Assembly (NCBI RefSeq): GCF_900497805.2
Contig: NW_020954610.1
Span: 23,201,728-23,265,727, forward strand
Reading direction: 5' to 3'
Length of the DNA: 64,000 bases
Source of the DNA: Vombatus ursinus
Taxonomy: Eukaryota; Chordata; Mammalia; Diprotodontia; Vombatidae
Shown here: piece by piece, positions 1 through 10,689 of the stretch
Position numbering within the stretch: the first letter of the stretch is position 1
Layout: each line of letters begins with the position of its first letter
Translations under genes and position numbers: made by a program
The notes under the pieces: generated by a model
What the model was told of the DNA's origin: nothing
What the model saw: the letters and a program-made list of their open reading frames with translations, nothing else
Databases searched by the model: none

Positions 1-51
<51 letters not shown>
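1..51. repeat. (TCTA)n microsatellite inside a HAL1 element
   Basis: A pure TCTA tetranucleotide run starts at the window edge. Just inside it lies the minus-strand copy of the sequence that follows ORF1 in the HAL1 at 29066-32471, where a GATA/GATG array sits at the same relative place. It therefore belongs to the element. Its true length is unknown because the window cuts it. Confidence 0.9.
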
Positions 52-53
<2 letters not shown>

Positions 54-317
54 ATACATACACATAATTTTTACCCTCCAACTACCCTACTACTGACAAA
101 GGTCTCATGAGTTACAAATATCACCTTTCCATGCAGGAATGTAAACAATTCAACCTTAATAAGTCCCTTATTATTTCTCTTTCCTGTTTACCTCTTCGTG
201 TTTCTCTTCAGTCTTGTATTTGAAAGTCAGATTTTCTATTCAGCTCTGGTCTTTTCATCAGTAATGCTTGAAAAGTCCCCTATTTCACTGAATGACCATT
301 TTTTTTCCCTGAAGGAT

Positions 318-1281
318 TATACTCAGTTTTGCTGAGTAAGTGATTCTTGGTTGTAATCCTATGTCCTTTGCCCTCCAGAATATTATATTCCATGCCCTTC
401 AGTCCCTTAATTTAGAAGCTGCTAAATATTGTGTGATTCTGATTGTGTTTCCACAATAATTAAATTGTTTCTTTCTGGCTGTTTGCAACATTTTCTTCTT
501 CACCAGGGAACTCTGGAATTTGACTACAATATTCCTAGGAGTTTTCCTTTGGGGATATCTTTCAGGAGGTGATTGGTAGATTCTTTCAATTTCTATTTTG
601 CCCTCTGGTTCTAAAATATCAGGGCAGTTTTCCTTGATAATTTCTTGAAAGATGATGTCTAGGCTCTTTTTTTTTTGTCATGGCTTTCAGATAGTCCAAT
701 AATTTCAAATGATCTTTTCTGGATCTATTTTCCAGGTCAGTTGTTTTTCCAATGAGATATTTCACATTGTTTTCTATTTTTTTATTCTTTTGAATTTGCT
801 TTAGAGTGTCTTAATTTCTCATAAAGTCACTAGCTTCCAATTGCTCCATTCTAATTTTTAAGGAAGCATTTTCTTCAGTAAGCTTTTGCACTTCCTTTTC
901 CATTTGGCCAATTTTGCTTTTGAAGGCATTCTTCTCCTCATTGTCTTTTTGGACCTCTTGTTCCATTTGGGTTAGGCTATTTTTTAAGGTGTTATATTCT
1001 TCAGTATTTTTTTTGGTCTCCTTTAACAAGCTGTTGACTTGTTTTTCATGATTTTCTTGCATCACTCTCAGTTTTTTCTCTGCTTTCCTTACTTGCTTCT
1101 CAAAATCCTTTTTGAGCACTTCAATGGTCTGGGACCAATTCATATTTTTCTTGGAGGTTTTAGATGTAGGAACTTTGATTTTGTTGTCTTCTTCTGGTTG
1201 TATGTTTCGATCGTCTTTGTCACCAAAGTAAGATTCTATGGTCTGGCTCTTTTTGTGCTGCTTCCTCATGATCTTAGCCAA
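318..1281 (-). pseudogene. L1/HAL1 ORF1 relic (RNA-binding chaperone)
   Basis: ORF1 of L1-type elements encodes a trimeric RNA-binding protein that packages element RNA. The first 156 codons (1281 down to 811) are open. They start MAKIMRKQHKKSQ and include an ESYFGDK segment, then a long coiled coil with heptads such as NSLTQMEQEVQ and LTEENASLKIRMEQLE. A stop ends the frame at 811. The RRM and C-terminal parts are still recognisable down to about 318 by nucleotide similarity to 30541-31078, but not in one frame. The copy is dead. The start was chosen because the same position opens ORF1 in the related copies. Confidence 0.8.
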
Positions 1282-2084
1282 TTACTTGAGTTATAAACTC
1301 ATTGTTAAGGTAGGAGTCTGCTTCCAGTGTGGAGAATATACTGTCCCAAGCTTCAGGGGTTTTGTGCAGCTGTTTTCAGAGATACTTCTAGGGACCCGTA
1401 AATTTTCAGTTTTTCCAAGGTGGTATGATCAAGGGCAAGGGGTTTACTCCTTTCTTGGCCTGTGCTCTGTTCTATGAGTGACCACAAGCACTCTTTTCTG
1501 TCATGGAACTGTGAGGGAGATTTCCTCTCTACCACCACTACAAGCTCCACCACACCAGCACTCCTACTCACTCCAGGACTTCCACCAAGAACTGTTACCT
1601 AGATCCAAGCAAGGGCCAAGCAAGAGACTCCTGCACCAGCAAAGAGATCCCTGCAATCCCCCTCTTATCAGCCACTCAGAGCCATACTCGGGGACTGGGG
1701 CTGGGACCAAGCTTCTCTCTCATTGCAGTCACAGACTTTTCCCACTGACCTTCTAAGTTGTCTTTGGTGTTCATGGGTTGAGAAGTCTGGAAACTGCCAC
1801 AGCTGCCTGAAGTTCAGTCCTCTAAGGCCTGCTCCAGGTTCACTAAAGCCTGCCATGCCTGCATGCCCACACTAAGCTGTGCTCCTCTCCCCACCCAGCA
1901 TGATATACCTTTCTGATCAACCATCCAGGCTTTCTTGGGCTGTAAATTTGTTTCACTCTGTCTTTTTGTAGATTCTGCTACTTTAGAATTTGTTTTGAGC
2001 CACTTTTTATAAGTATTTGGAGGAGTTTGAGGGAGAGCTCAAGCAAGTCACTGCTTTTACTCCACCCTCTTGGCTCTGCCCTCT

Positions 2085-3725
2085 GGACTGGAATATCAAG
2101 GGAACTAAAGAAAAGAATTGTAAGGCAAGGTGGCCTAGCTATACCAGATCTAAAACCGTATTATAAAGCAGCAATCATTAAAACTAATTAGTTGTCGCTA
2201 AGAAATAAGAGTGGTGGATCAGTGGAATTGGTTAGGAATACAAGACAAAATAGTCAATGAATATAGTAATCTACTGTTTGATAAACCCAAAGACTGTAGC
2301 TTCTGGGATAAGAAGTCACTATTTAATAAAACTGCTGAGAAAACTGGAGAATAGTATGGCTGAAATTGGGCATAGATCAACATCCATCTCGCACCCTATC
2401 CTGAGATAAAATCAAAATGGATACGTGATTTACATATAAAGACTGGTACTATAAGCAAACTAGGAGAGAGCAAGGAAAAATTTACCTATCAGATCTATGG
2501 AGAAGGGAAGAATTTATGACCAAATAAGAGATAGAGAACATTATGAAATGTAAAATGGATAATTTTGATTACATTAAACTGAAAAGTTTTTTTTTTCACA
2601 AACAAATTTAATGCAACCAAATTAGGAAGGAAGAAGAAAACTGGGAAATCATTTTTACAATCAGTGTCTCTAATAAAGGCCTCATTTCTAAAATATATGG
2701 AGAACTGAGTCAAATTTATGAGAATACAAATCATTGCCCAATTGATAAATGGTCAAAGGATATGAACAGGCAGTTTTCAGAGGAAGAAATTAAAGCTACC
2801 TATAGTCATATAAAAAATGCTCTAAATCAATATTGATTAGAGAAATGCAAATCAAAAACTAATTTGAGGTGCCACATCATACATATCAGATTGGCTAAAA
2901 TGACAAAACAGAGCAATGATAAATGTTGGAGAAGATGTGGGAAAATTGGAACACTAATGCATTGCTGGTGGAGTTGTGAATTGATCCAACCATTTTGGAG
3001 AGCAATTTGGAACTATTCCCAAAGGGTTATGAAAATGTACATACCCTTTGACCCAGCAATAATACTTTTAGGTCTGTATACCAAAGAGATAATAAAAATG
3101 GGAAAAGGACCCACCTGTATAAAAAATATAGTAGCTCTTTTTGTGGTGGCAAAGAATTGACAATTGAGGATTGAGGGGATGCCCATCAGTTGGGGAATGG
3201 CTGAACAAGTTATGGTAAATGAGTGTAATGCAATACTATTGTGTTTTAAGAAATGATGAGCAAGCAAACTTCAGAAAAACTTGGAAAAATTTATATGAAC
3301 TGATGCTGAGTGAAGTGAGCAGAACCAGGAGAACATTATACACAGTAACAGCCCCATTGTGCAATGACTGACTTTGATAGACTTGGCTCATCTCAGCAAT
3401 GCAAAAATCTGTTTAAGACAACTCCAAAAGACTCATGATGAAAAATGCTATCCACATCCAGAGAAAGAACTATGGAGTCTGAATGCATATGGACACATAG
3501 CATTTCCTCTCCTTTTCTTTTCTTGTTTCATTGTTTTACTCTCATGGTTCCTCTCATCAGTTCTAATTCTTCTTTATACCATGCATAATATGAATGTATA
3601 AGTAGAACCTATATAAGATTGCATGCCATCTTGGGTAAGGGGGAAGAGAAGGAGGGGGGTATTTAAAACTCAAAATTTTAAGGAAATGAATGTTGAAAAC
3701 TAACAATAAATTAATTAATTATTTT
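2085..3725 (+). mobile_element. L1 3' end (ORF2 C-terminus and 3'UTR)
   Basis: This is a plus-strand L1 segment beginning in the ORF2 region downstream of the reverse transcriptase and running through the 3'UTR. The C-terminal cysteine segment is readable at 2864-3160 (MHCWWSCELIQPFWRAIWN), matching the L1 ORF2 C-terminal zinc-knuckle-like region. The ORF2 frame is otherwise broken. The 3'UTR carries the GAGCAGAACCAGGAGAAC block shared by all L1s here, and ends in a TTAATTAATT tail near 3725. Confidence 0.9.
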
Positions 3726-3996
3726 TAAAAATAGTTTGTGCAGTTTCACACAGAAAAGTATTTAAGTGAGAATTTTGTAAATTAAGGTTTAAAATTAATC
3801 CTGTTTAAAGTTGGGAAAAAATTCCCAAATAACTTTTCTAATCCATATGTCAAGTTTCATTTGTTGTTTTCCAAATTATTTAAATAGTATTTTCTTAATT
3901 TAACCATACATATGGAATGGAATACTCTTGAATGGCAGTTTAATTGCCTTTGTGTTAAAAAAGATCTAACATATCTTTTTAAGACTGAGTATTCAT
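3726..3996. other. Unplaced sequence
   Basis: AT-rich sequence between an L1 tail and a SINE. I see no open frame or repeat that I recognise. Confidence 0.5.
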
Positions 3997-4142
3997 GGGG
4001 CAGTCAGGTCACAGAGTGGATGGAGCATCCGCTGTGGAGTCAGGAGGACCTGAGTTCAAATCCGGCCTCAGGCACATAACATTTACTAATTGTGTGACTT
4101 TGGGCAAGTCACTTAACCCAAATTGCCTCACCATAAAAAAAA
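3997..4142 (+). mobile_element. tRNA-headed marsupial SINE (WALLSI/SINE1 type)
   Basis: Head GGGGCAGTCAGG with A-box-like and B-box-like (GAGTTCAAATCC) polymerase III promoter segments, then the CACTTAACCC block and a short A tail. Near-matching flanks TGAGTATT (3986-3993) and TGAGTGTT (4143-4150) are a likely target-site duplication with one change. Confidence 0.85.
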
Positions 4143-4169
4143 TGAGTGTTAATTTTAAATAAAATGTTA

Positions 4170-4196
4170 TTGGTATTATTATTATTATTATTATTC
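4170..4196. repeat. (ATT)n microsatellite
   Basis: Short trinucleotide run just downstream of the SINE tail, probably grown from A/T-rich sequence there. Confidence 0.8.
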
Positions 4197-4302
4197 CCTA
4201 CCACTAGGGAAAAAATAAATTGGATCACACAAATGAGCCAACTCTTCCCATGCAGGACAGACAGCACCTTATCTACAATGTGAACATGTTAATTTCCTAG
4301 AG

Positions 4303-4388
4303 CAGTGGTATAAAACTCAAACAGAAACAGTGATCACTAATCTATTCTTAAGAATCTTTTAAATCTGCATATGTGTTTGACACCTCTC
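4303..4388. mobile_element. Tiny hAT-like MITE
   Basis: It begins CAGTGGTATAAAACTCAAA and ends TGTGTTTGACACCTCTC. These ends are imperfect inverted repeats of the type CAGTGGTGTCAAACTC known from hAT (Charlie-like) elements common in marsupials. Only about 86 bp, so it is a deletion derivative with no coding capacity. The 8-bp duplication expected for hAT is not clean. Confidence 0.5.
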
Positions 4389-4500
4389 TCCCAGAGCCCA
4401 GAGAGGTTAATTGAATTTCCCAGGGTCATACAACAGTAGAATTTGAACCCACATATCCCTGGTTCTAAAGTCACCTTTTATCCAGTGCCTGACCTAATTT
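4389..4500 (-). mobile_element. MIR/MAR1 CORE-SINE relic
   Basis: The segment CCCAGAGAGGTTAATTG and the following TTTGAACCCA block read as the reverse complement of a MIR-type SINE body (B-box and CORE side). It is old and diverged. Confidence 0.65.
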
Positions 4501-6221
4501 TTGTATCAATTATGAGATTCTTTTTTTATAAGAAAAGTGATAAAAAGGTTTTATCACTTAAAATAAAAACATATGTGTGTATAAATATATCCACCCAAAT
4601 AAACTCAGTTGAAATCAGCTAAATAAATCAATTTTATGCACTCATTAATGCTGAAATTCTGTTGTTTGAATGTGTATATATATATAATTTTACATGCACA
4701 TACATATTTACATAACTACATATATAATAATATATTATGTAACATATATTAAACTATATGCTGAAGTGAAGACCATAAAAAACCAAGAGACAACATAAAG
4801 CCTTATTGGAACAGATAGATTTCAAATGCTTTTTGAATTTTTTGTTTGAAATTTTCAATCTTCATTAAAATTTATTTGAATAGACAGGTTGTTTTGAAAT
4901 TTTTTCTTACTTTAGCTGAATACATACTTGAATATATTGAATATATCAGGCATATCTTATCAGTTATTTTGTTATGTTAAATGTTGGCAACTTACTCCAT
5001 AAGATGTTATGAGTTGTGGCTTCTTGGAAGAGTCTAAAGCTGGAATGAAACACATATACACACACACATACACACACAAAATTCCCTCCCCTTCTCACAG
5101 AACACCCATTCCCAAGCTGATACACAGTTACCCGATCCCAAAGATTACCTGGAGGAAGCAATTTAACTTCTTCAGGACTTGAAAAGGTCTGGATTCTTAA
5201 TACCCATTTTCTGCCATATCCTAAGGCTCTACTTTCTAAATTAAAAGCTAATTCAGTTCTCAGTATTATTTTCTGAAGTTTCTTATGATGGTTCGGTTGA
5301 GTTTTCATTTATGTTGTGAATATCTATATTTTTAAAAATTTGGCTACAAGTGTCCTTGGTGCATTTCTATAACATATGATGTTCATGATCTATATAATTT
5401 TAACTTTTCTATGGAATTGACATTAGCTAGTTTTTTAAAATGTAACTCAGTTCTGACATGTAGCATCTGGCATTACCCAGGGCAACTTAGCAGAAATAAT
5501 GATTATATAGGCAAAATTATCATGAATTTTACCCTTAAGATCTGTTAACAAGCTGTGAGGCCGCATTTATTAGCTTTTCTCTTAAAACACATAATAATTT
5601 TATATAAAGGGCTAGTGCATGGTTGGCCTAATTATAAAGTAAATATATTTAACCTCCTTTGGTCATGAAAGAGACAAATGATCATATCTTCTCTGACCAT
5701 CCCAGTCAAATATCTTGCCATCTTACCTGCTAATGCTTCCTTTGGACCACTGAATCTTATGACATCACGTCCTAGGTAAAAATCCACTCAGCTTTGGAAA
5801 CACCACCTCTTCGAACTGGGCTGTCGAGATTGGTGAATTAAACAATGAAATGTATATGGCTTATTATTTTAAGCCAATCCAAACACATCCCATTTGACTA
5901 ACCAAATTGGCTATTTTTTCAGCTTGCCACTGTGTGATACTTCACTCCTCTGCCCCTACCCTAGATTTCTATCTTTTGCTTGGAGAAATAATAATCAAGG
6001 GAATACTAACATTGTTTTCAGAAAGGGTTTATCAATTGACTGCATGCAATTGTTCATACAAAGAGGCCAGGTAGCTCATTGCAGGTCATTCTTATGACAA
6101 AAGAAACAAAACGAGCAAACCTCTTACCTTCAGGTCAGGGGTTGAAGATCACAATATTTGATGCTTTGGGATTCAAACCATTATTTCAGTTTGGATTTGT
6201 TTTTCCTTTGGACTCGGATTG
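4501..6221. other. Unplaced AT-rich sequence
   Basis: No coding frame, RNA gene or recognisable repeat seen, apart from short TA- and CA-rich runs near 4680-4740 and 5055-5080. A 114-codon minus-strand frame at 4964-5308 includes a CA-repeat-derived cysteine/valine run and shows no domain, so I do not call it a gene. Confidence 0.5.
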
Positions 6222-7098
6222 TAGAATGAGAATATTGCAATAAAGCAAGTCACATACTTTTTTGTTTTCCCAGTGCATATAAAAGTTATGTTTACCATAT
6301 AGAGTAGTATATTAAGTAGGCAATAATATTATGTCAAAATATGCATACCTTAATTAATTTTTCAATTAATTTTATTGCTAAAAATGTTAACCACCATTTG
6401 CGCCTTCAGTTGGTTGTAATTTTTTATAGGTGGAGGACCTTGCTATGATATTGATGGCTGCTGACTGATCAGGGTGGTGATTGCTGAAGGTTGGGGTGGC
6501 TGTGGCAATTTCTTAAAATAAGACATCAATGAAGACTTCAATTGACTCATCCTTTCATGAAAGATTTCTTTATAACATGAAATGCTATTTGAAAACATTT
6601 TATTCATAGTAGAACTTCTTTCAAAATTGGAGTCAGTACTCTCAAATCCTGCCACTGCTTTATTAACTAAATTTATGTAACATTCTTCAATAATGTTATG
6701 TCTTAGGGTATAGAGATACCTGTGGAAAGGGAGAGAAATGGGGGAATAGCTAGTTGTTAAAAACAGTCAGAACACACAGATTAAGTTCACTGTCTTAAAT
6801 GGGTGTGGTTTGTGGTGCCCCAGAAAAATTATAACAGTAACATCAAAGATCAGTGATCACAGGTTACCATAATCAATATAATAATGATGAAAAAGTTTCA
6901 AATATTGTGAAAATTGCCACAATGTGACACAGAGACATGATATGAGCACATGCTATTAAAAAAATGGCACCAATAGTCTTACTGGATTCAGGATGGCTAC
7001 AAAACTCCATTTTTTTTAAACAAAACCAAACAAAAAACACCCACTATATCCGTGAAGTGAAATAAAGTGAAGTGCAAATAAAATGAAATATGCCTGCA
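6222..7098 (-). mobile_element. Tigger1-like (pogo superfamily) DNA transposon, internally deleted
   Basis: Minus-strand copy closely resembling eutherian Tigger1 as I remember it. 6223-6300 holds one terminal region (GCAATAAAGCAAGTCACAT, then the block CCAGTGCATATAAAAG). 6400-6690 matches the transposase 3' end (CAGGGTGGTGATTGCTGAAGG). 6770-7098 matches the other end (CAGTCAGAACACACAGATTA, ATCAAAGATCAGTGATCACA), finishing in the terminal repeat TATGCCTG. About 0.9 kb against about 2.4 kb for the full element: most of the DDE transposase is missing near 6690-6710, so it is non-autonomous. The outermost left terminal repeat is weak or lost. Confidence 0.85.
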
Positions 7099-7641
7099 TA
7101 GTGACTTCTGTAAAGCCCCACTGTACCTTTAACACAGTTAGTAATTAAGCTCAAGACGCAAATGCTCCCAGGAAAAGGGAAACACTGAATTAAACTCATA
7201 ATAGAATTATCTTCTGAAATCTCTCTTGACTTAGTTGTTGAACTCTCCATGAATACTCTAATTTGAAATAGAATGATTGTAAACTTTTCCAGTGGATGAG
7301 AACATCGTTATTGTTTTCATTTTTGATGTGCCATTCTCTTGTGATTTCTAGATCTTTGGCATGACATTGAAGCATCCAAAGAAAGGACAGGCATACAGTT
7401 TCTCCCACCTCTGACTGTTTGGGTAGCTTCGAATTGGGTGTCAACAGTCTTAATGAAAGCAGAACAAAACCCCTGTCTAGGCAAGTGATCAACCAAGTCT
7501 TCAGGAAAAAAAAATAGCTGACATTGCAGAAACTATATTTCTTCCTTCAAATTGCCCATTTAGAACTGAACTGTTTCTAGATGTTTCCCTTTTATTTTCT
7601 CACTGTGAAAGAAAATTTGGAGGTTAAGAATCCCTATGGGA
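7099..7641. other. Unplaced sequence
   Basis: Two overlapping minus-strand frames of 68 and 98 codons occur here, but neither shows a domain, signal sequence or splice-like context. No repeat recognised. Confidence 0.45.
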
Positions 7642-7786
7642 GGGGCAGCTAGGTGGTGCAGTGGATAAAGCTCTGGTCCTAGAGTCAGGAGGACCTGAGT
7701 TCAAATCCAGTCTCAGACACTTGACACTCACTAGCTTTGTGACCCTGGGCAAGTCACTTAACCCCGATTGCCATAAAAAAAAAAAA
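7642..7786 (+). mobile_element. tRNA-headed marsupial SINE, with target-site duplication
   Basis: Well-preserved copy with head GGGGCAGCTAGGTGGTGCAG, B-box GAGTTCAAATCC, the segment CCCTGGGCAAGTCACTTAAC and an A13 tail. Flanking AAGAATCCCTATG (7626-7638) and AAGAATCTCTATG (about 7787-7799) form a target-site duplication with one change, so it is one of the younger insertions here. Confidence 0.92.
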
Positions 7787-8029
7787 AGAATCTCTATGAG
7801 GTCTCCCTTACGCTGTCAGTGAACAATAATAATAACTACCTGCAAGATATTGCCTCTAAAATTCATACCTCCTCAGTACCTTCTGCTTCTCTCCCTCTGA
7901 TTGAGGGAGGATGAATAGTGCCCAGATCCTCTATTTTAGGAGAATACCAAGAGTAGCCATCTCATAATTTCCCATTTGGTTGCACTCTTCTGGTCTTCAA
8001 CATGCTGGGTACTCTCTACCCCCTTTCAG

Positions 8030-8135
8030 CTCCTTTGTATGTGTTGTCTTTCCCAATTAGATTTTGAGCTTCTTGAGGGCAAAGACTGCATTTATGCTTT
8101 TTGTGATTGTCTTTTAAATGTTTGTTGACTGACAT
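8030..8135 (+). mobile_element. L2/MAR1 3' end relic
   Basis: TTAGATTTTGAGCTTCTTGAGGGCAAAGACTG followed by a TGTTTGTTGACTGAC tail (given here only as its landmarks) matches the conserved L2-type 3' end. Old and diverged. Confidence 0.6.
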
Positions 8136-8139
8136 ACTG

Positions 8140-8345
8140 ACCTACATTTCAACTTACTTTTACATTCATAATCTCATTGGGTCTCTAAGCCATCCTTTTG
8201 AGATAGGTGAACCAAGTATTATTCTCTCATTTTATGGATGAAAAATAAGAAGCCCAAAGTGACTACCCTGAAGCAACATGTCTAATAAATGGAAAGCCAG
8301 AACATAAATCCAAATGCCTCACTTCCAAGTCTATTTGCTTTTTAT
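8140..8345 (-). mobile_element. MIR CORE-SINE relic
   Basis: Reverse-complement MIR-like pattern: CTCATTTTATGGATGAAAAA, then a gap, then AAATCCAAATGCCTCACTTC near the SINE head. Diverged. Confidence 0.6.
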
Positions 8346-9954
8346 ATAACATATTACCCCCAATTTATACTGTACTTTAGTTTCACAATCATAGGTCCTA
8401 TTAAAAATATAGAACTAAAGAGTACGGTTCATTGTATGTGTTCCAGAAAAAAAATAAGGACATGAAAAAGGAAATAATGTGAACACTGGCATTTTCAATT
8501 TATATATAGACCTCTACAACTGCTGTTTAAAATTAATTTGACTTTTTCCTCACTTAATGAATAATATATGTAACATTCTTTTTTCATTAAAACATAATTT
8601 TCTATGAAATTAATGCTGGCAGGTAAATTATTGATTTCCTCCTTCATTCAGAAGTGGTGCAAAGCCTATTTGTGTAGTTCTATAGCCTTCCCTCTGTCAT
8701 AGCTTCAGGTTTTGAAGTAACTGAGGAGACCTGGATTTATATATGTACTTTCTTGGGCTGCACAACTCTGACTAGCAGCTATTAAAGAATAAAGATACAG
8801 AACAAACTATAGCCAAAATTGCCCTTTACCTAGAATATATATCTTCAAAATCATTCACTATGGTTCATCCTTCCCTTTTTTTCCTTTTCTCATTCCCCAA
8901 TCACTTTTTTCATCTTTTCTCAAATGTAAATTATAAATGTTCCATTATATCTTGCCTTCACTGTTGTTTACTTTTATTGTACACTTGCATAAATTGTCAT
9001 AATCCCCATTCCAGGACTTAGGGAGCTGACTCTATTGCCTTGAAAACAATATTACTAGATTGGTTTGGTTAATCACTTGGTTATATTGACTCTAGTAAAA
9101 TGGAGTTCTTGTGACTTTCTGGCCCCTCCTACTTATTTCTAGTAACTCCTTCTGAACCTACTTCTCAGTCTAGTCTTGACCTATATTCCTTGAGCCATGA
9201 AAATATACTAAGGCTCTATTTTCCCAAAAGATTATGCTAAAAGTCACAAGGTGTTTATACAACTATAGAGAAACATTCTTGGGCCAAGGTCAGCATATGT
9301 TTGATTTTTCCCATTTCTATTTCAGTTTTTCCCCCCTTATCAGTTTTGTTTCATTAAATATTACAACATTATCTCACCCTTTAATGAAAACATAGGAACA
9401 ACCAAATGAAACCATAGGCAGTTACTAGAAAAATGTGGTTCTGAGGAATTGTTCTAAACTTTGAGTCACAAAGCCAGTTAGATTTTAATTTAGATTTTTA
9501 ATACAGAATTCAAATATCTCCAAAATTTTTAAATCAGTAAATGAAAATAATATTTATTAAATACTTCCTATATTTCAAATACTGTGTAAACAGTGAAAAC
9601 CTTACAATCCATCAACCCACCTTAGTTTATCCTTGTAACTTTTTTTAAAACATATTAGTAATGATCTGGCTCTAATCGGTTTCCCTAGTATCTATAACAA
9701 ACAAAATTCCAAATTCTGAAAAAGACTATGGATTGCATCATTGAAAACTACATTCCTATGCATTAGATTGATATCCACTTTCTCCATAAATCTCCATAAA
9801 TCTCTCTCTTTCTAATGTCTAGCAGAAAAGTTTTCAGCTCTCAAAACGCAAGTTAGCTTTCCTTTCTAAGATTTCTTAAGTCATAGAATGTAAGACTTTT
9901 AGGAGTCTTAATATGTTTTAACTTGCCTTCCTCCATCATTCTTCTTTTAAATTT
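8346..9954. other. Unplaced AT-rich sequence
   Basis: No gene or clear repeat, except a weak antisense L2-tail resemblance at about 9540-9605 (TTATTAAATACTTCCTATAT). No long open frame. Confidence 0.45.
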
Positions 9955-10600
9955 TAAAAACATTTTTAATTAATTAATTAATTTTTCATTTTAAATATTC
10001 ATTTCCACAAGATTTTGAGTTCCAAATTTTCTCCCCATCTCTCACCTCCCCCCACTCCAAGACAGTGTGTATTCTGAATATTCCTTTCCTAATCTGCTCT
10101 CCCTTCTATCACCTTCCCTTTCTATTTTCCTGTAGGGCAGGATAGATTTCTATATCTTATTGCCTATATACCTCATTTCCCAGTTGCATGTAAAGACAAT
10201 TTTTTAACACTTGTTTTTAAAGCTTTTGGTTCCAAATTCTCTCCCTTCCTCTCCCCCTACCCACCCTTATTGAATAGGCAAACAATTCCCTATAGGTTAT
10301 ACATGTGTGGTCATGCAAAACACTTCCGTAATTGGATATAGGTTGTATAAGTACAATCATATAAAATACACTTCCATATTAGTAGTGTTTCGAAAAATGA
10401 AAGTTTGAAAAAAATACAGTTTGCAAAAGGAAACAAAAAGCACAAACAAAACAACAACAACAAGAAAGTAAAAACAGTATGCTTCTATCTGCATTTATCA
10501 GTTCTTTCTCTGGATGTGGGTAGCACATTCCATCATGAGTCTTTTCAAAATGTTTTAGATCACTATCACTGAAAAGAGCATATCATCACACAATGTAAGC
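9955..10600 (-). mobile_element. HAL1 3' end, minus strand
   Basis: Begins with ATTAATTAATTAATTT, the reverse of a HAL1/L1 tail, and continues through TTCCACAAGATTTTGAGTTC and CTGTAGGGCAGGATAG blocks. These are also found in the HAL1 ends at 32188-32471 (plus) and 35998-36496 (minus). It extends to about 10600 through the TCTTTCTCTGGATGTGGGTA block of the 3'UTR. 5'-truncated, no coding part. Confidence 0.8.
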
Positions 10601-10689
10601 ATACTATTTCGATTAAGTAAACTAATTCACAAAAAAACTTGTGAATTTGTTTATACATGATTATTCAGTATATCAATAGCAAAAATTAA

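Larger units (their letters stand above)
1..2083 (-). mobile_element. HAL1/L1 5' half, minus strand, cut by window edge (HAL1-A)
   Basis: Read on the minus strand, this begins at 2083 with an L1-like 5' end (GCAGAGCCAAGAGGGTGGAG). An approximately 800-bp 5'UTR follows, then ORF1 (start at 1281), then the post-ORF1 spacer with a GATA array at the window edge. The order and sequence match the half-L1 at 29066-32471, which has no ORF2. I therefore call it HAL1-like, but the 3' part is outside the window, so an ordinary L1 with inverted 5' end is not excluded. It meets the plus-strand L1 at 2085 with no spacer. Confidence 0.8.

Noticed and set aside
7196-7492. 98-codon minus-strand frame as a possible gene
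   Set aside because: No domain, no neighbour, no exon signals; expected by chance in AT-rich DNA.
7642-7786. tRNA gene
   Set aside because: Has A- and B-box-like segments but is a SINE head with body, A tail and target duplication. No cloverleaf.
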